9,854 nucleotides of DNA, taken from positions 1-9,854 of the forward strand of contig JAOZMV010000035.1 of the NCBI GenBank assembly GCA_029934095.1, written 5' to 3'. The position numbers and the translations under genes were made by a program. A model generated the notes under the pieces. That model ran no database searches. It was not told where the DNA came from and saw only the letters and a list, made by a program, of their open reading frames with translations. This document shows positions 1 through 7,365 of this stretch, one piece after another (position 1 is the stretch's first letter; every line of letters begins with the position of its first letter). Origin of the DNA: Desulfuromusa sp. (lineage in GTDB: Bacteria > Desulfobacterota > Desulfuromonadia > Desulfuromonadales > Geopsychrobacteraceae).

Positions 1-1
1 C

Positions 2-1717
2 GGCACCGATACCCAGGATGTCACCATCAACATTACCGGCAGTAACGATGCGCCGTCGCTGACCGTTGACACCACCGGCGGTGTCACCGAAGACGCGACC
101 ACTCCGAACCTGACCGACAGCGGCACACTGAGCTTCACCGATGCCGACACCACTGACACCCACAGCGTATCCACCAGTTACAATAGCGATGCTGTCTGGA
201 GTGATGGGGTCCTCAGTGCTGCGCAGATCACTGCCATCAGCAGCGGCTTCAGTGCTGACAGCGACAGCTGGGACTACAGCGTGGCCAACGCCGATCTGCA
301 GTTCCTGGACGCGGGTGAAACCATCATCCTGAGCTTTGATGTCACCGTCAGCGATGACTCAGGAGCCGCTAATGACAGCGATACGCAGACCGTGACCCTG
401 ACACTGACCGGCACCAACGACGCGCCAGTTTTTGATTCAACACCGATCTCAGCTGCTGCTGAAGATGCTACTTACAGCTATACCATCACCACTAGTGATA
501 TAGACATAGAGGCCGTCACGATTACCGCTACGACTCTGCCAAGCTGGTTAACGCTGACCGACAATGGTGATGGCACAGCAACATTGAGCGGAATGCCACT
601 TAATGCAGATGTTGGTCCTCACGCTGTCATACTGAACGTCAGTGATGGCAGTTTAAGTAGCGATCAGAATTTTACTATTGTTGTAGTTAATACTAATGAC
701 GCTCCAGAGGGGACTGTCACCATCAACAACATGTCTCCTACCGAAGGTGACACCCTCACCGCCAGCAACAATCTTACTGATGAAGATGGCCTCAGTGGGG
801 TCATCAATTATCAATGGCAACGTAGTGGTATAGATATTCTTGGAGCGACTGACAGCACCTATACAACCACTCGGGGGGATACGGGTCATGTGATCCGGGT
901 TGTGGCAAGTTTTATTGATGATCGTGGAACCACAGAACATGTTATCAGTAGCGAAACAACCATCGTATATGAAAGGGACAACGACGGCTTAATCGATTCA
1001 TCTCAGGATGACGATACTTCTAATTCTGGAACTGATGACAATTCTGATACCGGTCAATCTTCAGGGGATACTACGGAAGAAACTCCACTGACAGATGATG
1101 GGCTAACACCACAACTGGACGAGCCACTCGCCCTTTCTGAGATTGATGAAAGCTTGATTCTCGCTGCTGAACAGGATTCAGGAGAGAATAATGAAGACAT
1201 TCTCTATTTAACCGATGAGAATGACAGTGGTAATGAATCATCTAGGGACGGGGAAAACAATGACCTCCTCTTCTTTGATCGCAACCTTTATAAGGAAATA
1301 AGTGCAGCAAATCATCTGGATCACCACTTTAGAATTAATAAGGGTGATTTTGCTATAAACGACTTTTCAGTTGATGAAATTGATTTTGAGGACAACAGAT
1401 TGCAGCGGATTATTGACAATGGTAATTATGATCTGCTGCGCGATGAAATTGATGAAGCCTTCAGTGCTGAACAACATTCTGAATCAGTGAGAACAAATAT
1501 TATCACTGCAACGACAGCAACGTTTACGGTTGGCTTGGTCAGTTATCTGTTGCGCGCCGGTTCTCTGATCGCAAGTATGATGTCAACACTGCCTCTGTGG
1601 CGCGGCTTTGATCCAATTGTTATTGTAGCGGGGAAAAAGAAAAAAAAGGATAAACAAAAAAATGAAGATCCCGCTGTAACTGAATCGGAAACCCTTTTTG
1701 ACAGTGAGTCAGAATGA
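2..1717 (+). CDS. C-terminal part of a giant VCBS/Ig-like repeat surface protein (5' truncated)
   Basis: The frame is open from base 2 to the TGA at 1715-1717, giving 571 residues; the true start lies left of the window. Numbering here is by window codon. Residues 1-142 are VCBS-type repeat, with the hallmark NDAP ending at 15-18 and again at 139-142. Residues 143-235 look like a putative Ig (He_PIG/cadherin-like) domain, with PSWLTL and NGDGTATLSG motifs and a further NDAP end. Residues 236-323 are another Ig-like domain with YQWQ and GATDSTY motifs. Residues 324-495 are Asp/Glu/Ser-rich and probably flexible. Residues 501-523 are hydrophobic, followed by a LPLWRGFDP motif, five lysines and an acidic tail. 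Known members of such repeat families are calcium-rich adhesins exported across the outer membrane. No RTX nonapeptides are visible here. The four-base overlap with the next gene suggests translational coupling. The adhesin role is inferred. Confidence 0.88.
   Translation, partial: GTDTQDVTINITGSNDAPSLTVDTTGGVTEDATTPNLTDSGTLSFTDADTTDTHSVSTSYNSDAVWSDGVLSAAQITAISSGFSADSDSWDYSVANADLQFLDAGETIILSFDVTVSDDSGAANDSDTQTVTLTLTGTNDAPVFDSTPISAAAEDATYSYTITTSDIDIEAVTITATTLPSWLTLTDNGDGTATLSGMPLNADVGPHAVILNVSDGSLSSDQNFTIVVVNTNDAPEGTVTINNMSPTEGDTLTASNNLTDEDGLSGVINYQWQRSGIDILGATDSTYTTTRGDTGHVIRVVASFIDDRGTTEHVISSETTIVYERDNDGLIDSSQDDDTSNSGTDDNSDTGQSSGDTTEETPLTDDGLTPQLDEPLALSEIDESLILAAEQDSGENNEDILYLTDENDSGNESSRDGENNDLLFFDRNLYKEISAANHLDHHFRINKGDFAINDFSVDEIDFEDNRLQRIIDNGNYDLLRDEIDEAFSAEQHSESVRTNIITATTATFTVGLVSYLLRAGSLIASMMSTLPLWRGFDPIVIVAGKKKKKDKQKNEDPAVTESETLFDSESE
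44..415 (+). repeat. VCBS-type repeat unit, one full period
   Basis: Counting from one NDAP motif (window codons 15-18) to the next (codons 139-142) gives a period of 124 codons, or 372 bases. The lead-in to both motifs is nearly the same: TQDVTINITGS before the first and TQTVTLTLTGT before the second. Only one full unit is in the window. More copies are expected to the left, because the frame is open and the first 43 bases are the tail of a preceding unit. Confidence 0.7.
1642..1648 (+). promoter_or_regulatory. Candidate -1 frameshift heptamer (A AAA AAG) in the adhesin gene
   Basis: The heptamer is in the phase needed for -1 slippage: the zero-frame codons are AAA (1643-1645) and AAG (1646-1648), with an A before them. 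A purine-rich GGGG (1630-1633) lies eight bases upstream, and the -1 frame meets a TAA at 1651-1653 after one glycine codon. This is the same layout as the E. coli dnaX site. No clear downstream stem is visible. The run may simply encode a lysine cluster, so function is unproven. Confidence 0.25.
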
Positions 1718-4683
1718 TATTTAAATCTCCCGCAATGCGGCTCAGCTTCGCGCTGGTTCTATTGATACTCAATCTATTGTTTCTTGCCAACTGGATTGGA
1801 CTGATCCCGGATGAGGCTGAATTGACCATGGAACTGCGTAAAGGATTGAGTGAGTCTTTGGCTCTCCAATTCTCTTCGGCAGCAGATCAGGGTGAATTAC
1901 AGTTAATACAGAATACTTTACGAGCAGTGGTGGAGCGAAATGATGATATTCGTTCTGCGGCAATTCGGACCACTAACGGTCAATTACTTGCTCTGGCCGG
2001 TGAACATCTGGCGCACTGGAAAGCCCCGATTGATGGAAAATCAACATCGACCCAGGTGCTGGTTCCCGTCTATCGTCAGGGTAAGAAATGGGCAACGGTG
2101 GAAATCCGCTTTGCATCGCTCTGGGCAAGCGACTGGTTGCAGGGATTCGCTAACTCTTTTATCGGGCTGCTACTGTTCATTGGCATAAGTAGTTTTCTCT
2201 GTTATTTCTTTGTTATCAGAAGAACCTTGCGTGAACTTGACCCCTCTGCCGTCATTCCTGAACGGGTTCAAAAAGCTTTTGATGTCCTCCAGGAAGGGGT
2301 ACTGGTTCTTGATGAAAAAGAACAGATCCTGATGGCGAACAAATCATTTGCTAAATTGGTCGGAAAATCGCCAAAAAAACTTGTCGGACTTAAAGGTTCA
2401 GAACTGGGCTGGGCAGATTGTCAAAATGCCAAACAGATCAAGCAACTCCCCTGGCTCAAGGTCTTAATTGATGGGGTAGAGCACAGGGACTCCTCGCTGC
2501 GATTATTGGATAACCATGGCAACGAAATTAAATTGACTGTCAACGCGGTCAGGATCACAGACAATGCAAATAAATGTCGTGGTAGTTTGGTGACGTTTGC
2601 CGATATTACTCAGTTGGAAGAGAAAAATTTTAAACTGAGTGATTTGGTAGAACAGCTCCAGTTGAGCAAGGAAGAAATTCAAGTCAAAAACGAGGAACTG
2701 GAATTTCTTGCCAACCGCGACCCCATGACTCTGTGCTTGAACCGGCGTTCACTGGATCGACAATTCGATGCGTTATTCACTAAAGCCAAGCTTGAAGGAT
2801 CAAAACTCTCCTGCATGATGGTTGATATTGACTTGTTTAAGACAGTTAACGATCGCTTTGGTCATTCAATCGGTGATCAGGTGATCAAGTCGGTTGCTGA
2901 CATACTGAAGAATTGTACCCGTGATAGCGATCTGGTCAGTCGTTATGGTGGTGAAGAATTCTGCATTATTTTACCCGGATTAGAACTGGAAAAGGGGGCT
3001 GAAATTGCAGAAAGGATACGCGGTGATATTGAAAAAAATCTTTGCGCCGGGGTTAAAATTACTGTCAGCCTGGGTGTTTCGTCACTGGAACAGAATGTCG
3101 GAAAGCCGGATGAACTGATCATCCAGGCAGATAAAGCCCTCTACGCTGCAAAAACCGGGGGGCGAAACCGGGTAGTCAACTGGGGAGGAAGTGAGGCATT
3201 AACCAGTGTTATTGATGTCGACACAGAACAGCAACAATCGACAGCAGTGGCTGGTGGCGCCAGCCAAACCCAGTTAATAGGTAAAATCAAAGAACTTGAG
3301 GGACTGTTAGAAAAACGGACTCTCGAATTTGAACATTTTGAGATGTACGATGTCCAGACGGGCCTGCCGACACGGTCACTGTTTGAGGATCGGGTGGCTC
3401 ATGAAATTGCCAGAAGTAAGCGAAAAAATACTCTGGTGGTCATTTTATCAATGAACATCGATACAATTAAACGGGTCTATGAAACCTTGGGACATAGTGC
3501 TGCTGAACAGTTGGTCAGAGCCTGTGGGCAACGTTTAAACGATGTTCTGAGAGAAGATATTGATACCGTGGCGGTTCTGGAAGGTATGGCCCATGACAGT
3601 TCAATCTCTTTGATTAATCAGACTGAATTTGGGGTATTACTGACAGATATCAAGCAGATTGACCATGTCACCTGGGTGCTGAAGCGACTGCAGAATGCAT
3701 TTTCCAAGCATTTTACAATCAAAAAACAGCAAATTTTTACGACCAACTATATCGGGGTCAGCGTTTACCCTCACGATGGTCAAACGGTGGAAGAGCTGTA
3801 CAGCAGTGCAGTCAGCGCCTGTAGTTATGCACAAAAAATAAATAGCGACAAACATTATCTATTTGCATCACAGAAAATCAACACCATGGCGGCAAAACAG
3901 CTGCAGATTGAAAGTAATCTTCATACCGCGATCGACAACAATGAACTGACATTACACTTTCAACCACAGGTTGAGGTTGCTACAGGGCGTATTGCCGGTT
4001 TTGAGACACTGCTACGCTGGCATAATACTGACCTTGGTCAGATTCCACCGAGTAATTTTATTGCGGTGGCAGAACAAACAGGACAGATTAACCAGATCGG
4101 GGATTGGGTTCTGTATCAGGCATGTCAACAACTCAGGACCTGGTTGGATGATGGTCTGGCGATCGGTTCGATTGCGGTTAACCTCTCCGGAATTCAGTTA
4201 CAGCAGCAAAATTTAGCCACTCGGATTGCGGAGATTCTCAGTCAATTCAACCTGGAGCCCCGTTTTCTTGAGATTGAATTAACGGAAAGTGCGCTGGTTC
4301 ATGCTTTTGATAAATCCTTTACCGTCCTGCAGAAAATCAAGGATATGGGGATTCGAGTTACGATGGATGATTTTGGTACTGGCTATTCATCTCTGGCCTA
4401 TTTAAGAGATATTCCATTGTCCTGCGTTAAAATTGATCGCTCTTTCATTATGGATATTGGGAATGATAAGAGTGCTGAAAAACTGATCGCATCGATTATC
4501 TCCATGGCGCACAGTTTAGATTTGCAAGTTGTTGCTGAAGGCGTTGAAGAACAATATCAGGCCGACTATTTAAGTTCTCTAGATTGCGAATATCTCCAGG
4601 GGTACCTATTTGGAAGACCGGTTCCGGAAGCAGAAGTTCCTGCTTTATTCAAGACTGAATTCAGTATTTCAGCAACAGCTTAA
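1714..4683 (+). CDS. Membrane sensor with PAS, GGDEF, degenerate GGDEF and EAL domains (c-di-GMP synthesis/breakdown)
   Basis: A 989-residue inner-membrane protein that probably both makes and degrades cyclic-di-GMP. Membrane segments lie at about 9-30 and 146-168, flanking a periplasmic sensor region of about 115 residues. A PAS-like domain follows at 183-300 and a coiled coil at 300-332. The first GGDEF domain (about 333-490) has an intact GGEEF at 412-416 and an RxxD inhibitory site (R403, D406) five residues before it, so it should be a product-inhibited cyclase. A second GGDEF-like domain (about 541-715) has NQTEF (635-639) in place of the signature and is likely inactive. The EAL domain (about 730-985) has ETLLRW at 764-769 instead of EALLRW, but keeps E764, N823, E855, D885, D886, K906, E942 and Q962, so phosphodiesterase activity is plausible. 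The start ATG overlaps the adhesin stop (ATGA), which points to coupled translation. Net activity cannot be told from sequence. Confidence 0.93.
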   Translation: MIFKSPAMRLSFALVLLILNLLFLANWIGLIPDEAELTMELRKGLSESLALQFSSAADQGELQLIQNTLRAVVERNDDIRSAAIRTTNGQLLALAGEHLAHWKAPIDGKSTSTQVLVPVYRQGKKWATVEIRFASLWASDWLQGFANSFIGLLLFIGISSFLCYFFVIRRTLRELDPSAVIPERVQKAFDVLQEGVLVLDEKEQILMANKSFAKLVGKSPKKLVGLKGSELGWADCQNAKQIKQLPWLKVLIDGVEHRDSSLRLLDNHGNEIKLTVNAVRITDNANKCRGSLVTFADITQLEEKNFKLSDLVEQLQLSKEEIQVKNEELEFLANRDPMTLCLNRRSLDRQFDALFTKAKLEGSKLSCMMVDIDLFKTVNDRFGHSIGDQVIKSVADILKNCTRDSDLVSRYGGEEFCIILPGLELEKGAEIAERIRGDIEKNLCAGVKITVSLGVSSLEQNVGKPDELIIQADKALYAAKTGGRNRVVNWGGSEALTSVIDVDTEQQQSTAVAGGASQTQLIGKIKELEGLLEKRTLEFEHFEMYDVQTGLPTRSLFEDRVAHEIARSKRKNTLVVILSMNIDTIKRVYETLGHSAAEQLVRACGQRLNDVLREDIDTVAVLEGMAHDSSISLINQTEFGVLLTDIKQIDHVTWVLKRLQNAFSKHFTIKKQQIFTTNYIGVSVYPHDGQTVEELYSSAVSACSYAQKINSDKHYLFASQKINTMAAKQLQIESNLHTAIDNNELTLHFQPQVEVATGRIAGFETLLRWHNTDLGQIPPSNFIAVAEQTGQINQIGDWVLYQACQQLRTWLDDGLAIGSIAVNLSGIQLQQQNLATRIAEILSQFNLEPRFLEIELTESALVHAFDKSFTVLQKIKDMGIRVTMDDFGTGYSSLAYLRDIPLSCVKIDRSFIMDIGNDKSAEKLIASIISMAHSLDLQVVAEGVEEQYQADYLSSLDCEYLQGYLFGRPVPEAEVPALFKTEFSISATA

Positions 4684-4697
4684 AGGTCATTTTAATA

Positions 4698-5537
4698 ATG
4701 GAAGATTTAATGCAGAAGATCAGGAGCTCAGCACAATTAATCACGTTGCCAGAAATTTATCTGCGCTTGAATGAGTTGCTGACTGATCCTGACTATACCA
4801 TGGCGGAAGTCGCTCTGCTGATCAGTCATGACCCCGGACTGTCTGCACAGATTCTACGCATTGTTAATAGTCCATTGAAGCGCCGTGAGGCTAAAGTAGA
4901 AAGAATCGGGTATGCGGTAAGTTTACTGGGTGCCCAACAGATTCACGATGTTGTCCTTTGTGCCTCAGTGACTGAAACTTTTGACGGAATCCACAATGAT
5001 GTCATCAACATGAAACAGTTCTGGCAACGCAGCATATATTGTGCGATCACTGCTCGACAACTGGCAATAAAATGTGAAGTGGAATGTGAGCGACTATTTC
5101 TGCTCGGCCTGCTTGCCGATATTGGTCACCTGTTTATGTATCTGAGCATAGCGAAACAGGCTCAGCAAGCAATTGTCCAGGCACGCGAGGAGCAGAGGCC
5201 CCTTTATCTGGTAGAGAAGGAGCTGCTTGGTTTCGATTATGCGGAGGTGGGGGGAATGATGATGAAAGAGTGGTCATTACCGAAGAGTTTGCAACTTCCG
5301 ATCGCATTTCATACCGATCCAGGCAAAGTTAAACAGTTTCAATTTGAAACCGGCTTACTCCATATTGCTATGTTATTAATACGAGCAGATCAGGAAGAGG
5401 GTGATTTTGGGGAAGGGGTCTATGCGGTGAATCAGAATGTCTGGACAGCGACAGATCTGACCCTGGAAGATTGCTTGAATGCAAGAGCTATTGCGGCAGA
5501 ACAATTTAAAATAGTCACAGAAAGCATTTTAGGTTAG
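4698..5537 (+). CDS. HDOD domain protein
   Basis: A 279-residue, probably cytoplasmic protein made almost entirely of an HDOD domain (about 15-205). Recognisable family features are LPEIYLRL near the start, the ISHDPGLSAQILRIVNS block (about 43-58), GYAVSLLGAQQI (71-82), LGLLADIGHL (136-145) and WSLPKSLQLPI (192-202). In true HD phosphohydrolases the LGLLADIGHL position carries His-Asp; here the His is Ala140, as expected for the non-catalytic HDOD family. HDOD proteins are signalling or scaffold proteins, often found with c-di-GMP enzymes or chemotaxis systems. The gene begins 14 nt after the GGDEF-EAL stop, with AAAGG at 4682-4686 about 11 nt before the ATG. A second in-frame ATG at 4710 is possible but less well placed. 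Co-transcription with its neighbours is likely. Its target is unknown. Confidence 0.9.
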   Translation: MEDLMQKIRSSAQLITLPEIYLRLNELLTDPDYTMAEVALLISHDPGLSAQILRIVNSPLKRREAKVERIGYAVSLLGAQQIHDVVLCASVTETFDGIHNDVINMKQFWQRSIYCAITARQLAIKCEVECERLFLLGLLADIGHLFMYLSIAKQAQQAIVQAREEQRPLYLVEKELLGFDYAEVGGMMMKEWSLPKSLQLPIAFHTDPGKVKQFQFETGLLHIAMLLIRADQEEGDFGEGVYAVNQNVWTATDLTLEDCLNARAIAAEQFKIVTESILG

Positions 5538-5571
5538 ATATTTAATTAATTTTATATTATGATAATAAACT

Positions 5572-6945
5572 ATGATAACTAAACAGATAAAATATAATTT
5601 ACACTATCTGCTGTTAGTCGCTCTTCTACTGTTAATGACAGTGCTATCCGCTCAAGCAACAACCCTCTCCCAATCTGTTGAGCAGGCGCTGTTAAGCAAT
5701 CCACAACTACAGGCTCTAACTTATAACCAACGGGCTATTGAGTACGATCTGAAACAGGCAAAGGGGGGGTATCTGCCATCTATCAACCTGTTGCTTGGCT
5801 ATGGCTACGGCCAGTTCAGTGAAGATGATTCTGGGAGTTTTAATAGTGATCCTGATGATAATGACTGGAAATCACGCAGCAATGCCACCATCCGATTAGT
5901 CCAAAAAGTTTATGATGGCGGTGAAACAGGTAACCAGGTTTCTATCCGTGAGGCGCAGCTCAGTTCAGCGGACCATTGGACGAAGGCAACTGCACAGGCC
6001 GTGGCCCTGGATACGATAACAGCTCACCTGAATGTTTTTCAGCAACAAGAATTGATTTCACTCGCTAAAAAAAATCTGCAAATTCATCGTAACATTTATC
6101 GATCATTAGCAGAACGTGAACAGGCTGGAGCCGGTAATATTGCTGACGTAACCCAGGCTCAAGCAAGATTGGCACGTGCTGAGTCAACCCTCTACTTAAG
6201 TCAGGCTGATCTCAGCCGTACTATTGCCAAATACACCCAGGTTGCAGGATCACCCCCGGTAAAACTGACTTACGCTGCAGATCCAAGAACATTACCAGAG
6301 GATCTTACAACCGTTCTGCAACGTCTGGAAAAACACAATCCAGAGTTGCTGGCCGTGACAGCAGAAATGGCAGAAGCAGGTTCTCGTTTAGCGCTGGCAC
6401 GGGTTAACTATAAACCCAAAATTGATCTTGAATTGAGTAGCCGCTACACTGACCACATGGATGGAAACGACTCCTGGCAGAACAGTAATGCGGCGATGCT
6501 TAATCTGCGCTGGAACCTGTTCAATGGCGGGCAAGATAAAGCCGGTATCGGTGCGGCATTATTTCGCAAGAATCAAAGTCGCTCGAAACGTGCTGCCAAA
6601 TTAGCTGAACTCACAGAAGAGGCGGCAACAGCCTGGGCAAACTATGCCTCATTGCAGCGGCAGAAAACCGCTTATTTTGATGCGGTAGAATTCAGTCGTA
6701 AAACCTTTGAAGCTTATTTAAAACAGTTTACTTATTCCCAGCGTAGTTTGCTTGACGTGCTCAGTGCCGAAAATGAATATTTTCAATCTGCCGTACAATT
6801 AATCAGGGTTGACATAAATGCAACTCTCACGGCTTATCATCTGCTGGCGCTATCTGGCAATGTTCAGCCTTCTTACAATACCGATGCCGTTCCCGATTAT
6901 TATTACGAACTGACTCAAGCGTTACCGATGACCGGTGCCAATTGA
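5572..6945 (+). CDS. TolC-family outer-membrane channel protein (type I secretion type)
   Basis: A 457-residue precursor. Residues 1-29 form a Sec signal peptide with a long leucine-rich core and a likely signal peptidase cut after AQA (27-29). The mature part has the two repeated halves of the outer-membrane efflux family (about 32-235 and 243-440), rich in coiled-coil helix. Typical marks are VYDGGETGNQV (about 117-127), RWNLFNGGQDKA in the second half, and the C-terminal QRSLLDVLSAENEYFQS segment shared with channels of type I secretion and LapE/AggA-like proteins. TolC trimers bridge the periplasm and let substrates of an ABC exporter or efflux pump cross the outer membrane. Being fourth in the adhesin cassette, it probably serves export of the giant repeat protein, but no ABC or HlyD-type partner is in the window. 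The ribosome binding site is weak and the 34-nt gap before it is very A+T-rich. Confidence 0.93.
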   Translation: MITKQIKYNLHYLLLVALLLLMTVLSAQATTLSQSVEQALLSNPQLQALTYNQRAIEYDLKQAKGGYLPSINLLLGYGYGQFSEDDSGSFNSDPDDNDWKSRSNATIRLVQKVYDGGETGNQVSIREAQLSSADHWTKATAQAVALDTITAHLNVFQQQELISLAKKNLQIHRNIYRSLAEREQAGAGNIADVTQAQARLARAESTLYLSQADLSRTIAKYTQVAGSPPVKLTYAADPRTLPEDLTTVLQRLEKHNPELLAVTAEMAEAGSRLALARVNYKPKIDLELSSRYTDHMDGNDSWQNSNAAMLNLRWNLFNGGQDKAGIGAALFRKNQSRSKRAAKLAELTEEAATAWANYASLQRQKTAYFDAVEFSRKTFEAYLKQFTYSQRSLLDVLSAENEYFQSAVQLIRVDINATLTAYHLLALSGNVQPSYNTDAVPDYYYELTQALPMTGAN

Positions 6946-6955
6946 CCTGAGGTAA

Positions 6956-7141
6956 AATCTCAGTCAGCTCCAGAGATGGAAAGGTCTCAAACAAAAACAG
7001 ATTGAAGTAACGGAGGTTCCGACAGAGGTAGAGTTAACTGGAATAATGTTACTGACCAAGCCGTTGCAGCAGGATATTGCCACAGAGATTGCCGCCAAAC
7101 TTAAAAGCTGTCATCTTCCCTTCACAATTTTTCAGGATTGA
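6956..7141 (+). pseudogene. Possible remnant or short reading frame after the TolC gene
   Basis: The stretch 6946-7224 contains no confident gene. One frame is open for 61 codons from just after a TAA (6953-6955) to a TGA at 7139-7141. Its second half reads like protein, with an amphipathic run such as LQQDIATEIAAKLKS and an acidic VTEVPTEVEL before it. The only ATG in frame is at 7046, which would give 31 residues with no good ribosome binding site. I do not recognise the product. It could be the 3' end of a decayed gene or a chance open frame. Confidence 0.2.
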
Positions 7142-7186
7142 GCCGATCCCCTGAAACAATAAAATCAAGCCATGATCAAACCTAAA

Positions 7187-7216
7187 AATGGGTCAGCAAA
7201 AATTTGCTGACCCATT
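7187..7216 (-). terminator. Rho-independent terminator of the tRNA-Arg gene, possibly bidirectional
   Basis: A perfect inverted repeat pairs AATGGGTCAGCAAA (7187-7200) with its complement at 7203-7216. In practice this gives an 11-bp core stem with an A/T loop. On the - strand the stem runs into five U residues (complement of 7184-7188), and it lies nine bases past the tRNA 3' end. On the + strand it is followed by GATTTTATT, so it could also end transcripts from the TolC gene. Confidence 0.85.
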
Positions 7217-7224
7217 GATTTTAT

Positions 7225-7301
<77 letters not shown>

Positions 7302-7312
7302 ATGGGCTGTAC

Positions 7313-7341
7313 TATATACGCTATACCCCCATTTAATGCAA
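7313..7341 (-). promoter_or_regulatory. Sigma70-like promoter of tRNA-Arg
   Basis: On the - strand a -35 element TTGCAT (complement of 7336-7341) is separated by 17 bases from a -10 element TATATA (complement of 7313-7318). The first tRNA base is 11 nt past the -10, allowing a leader of only a few bases. The promoter lies in the short gap after the DUF1573 stop codon. Confidence 0.7.
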
Positions 7342-7365
7342 CTGGAATTCATTGCTTCAGTCGCT

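Noticed and set aside
5559..5582. Seven-codon frame overlapping the TolC start in another phase
   Set aside because: No ribosome binding site and very A+T-rich sequence; likely chance rather than a leader peptide.
6943..6966. Hairpin at the TolC stop codon (CTGAG/CTCAG with a bulged extension)
   Set aside because: The stem is short and has no T-run after it, so it is not a convincing terminator.
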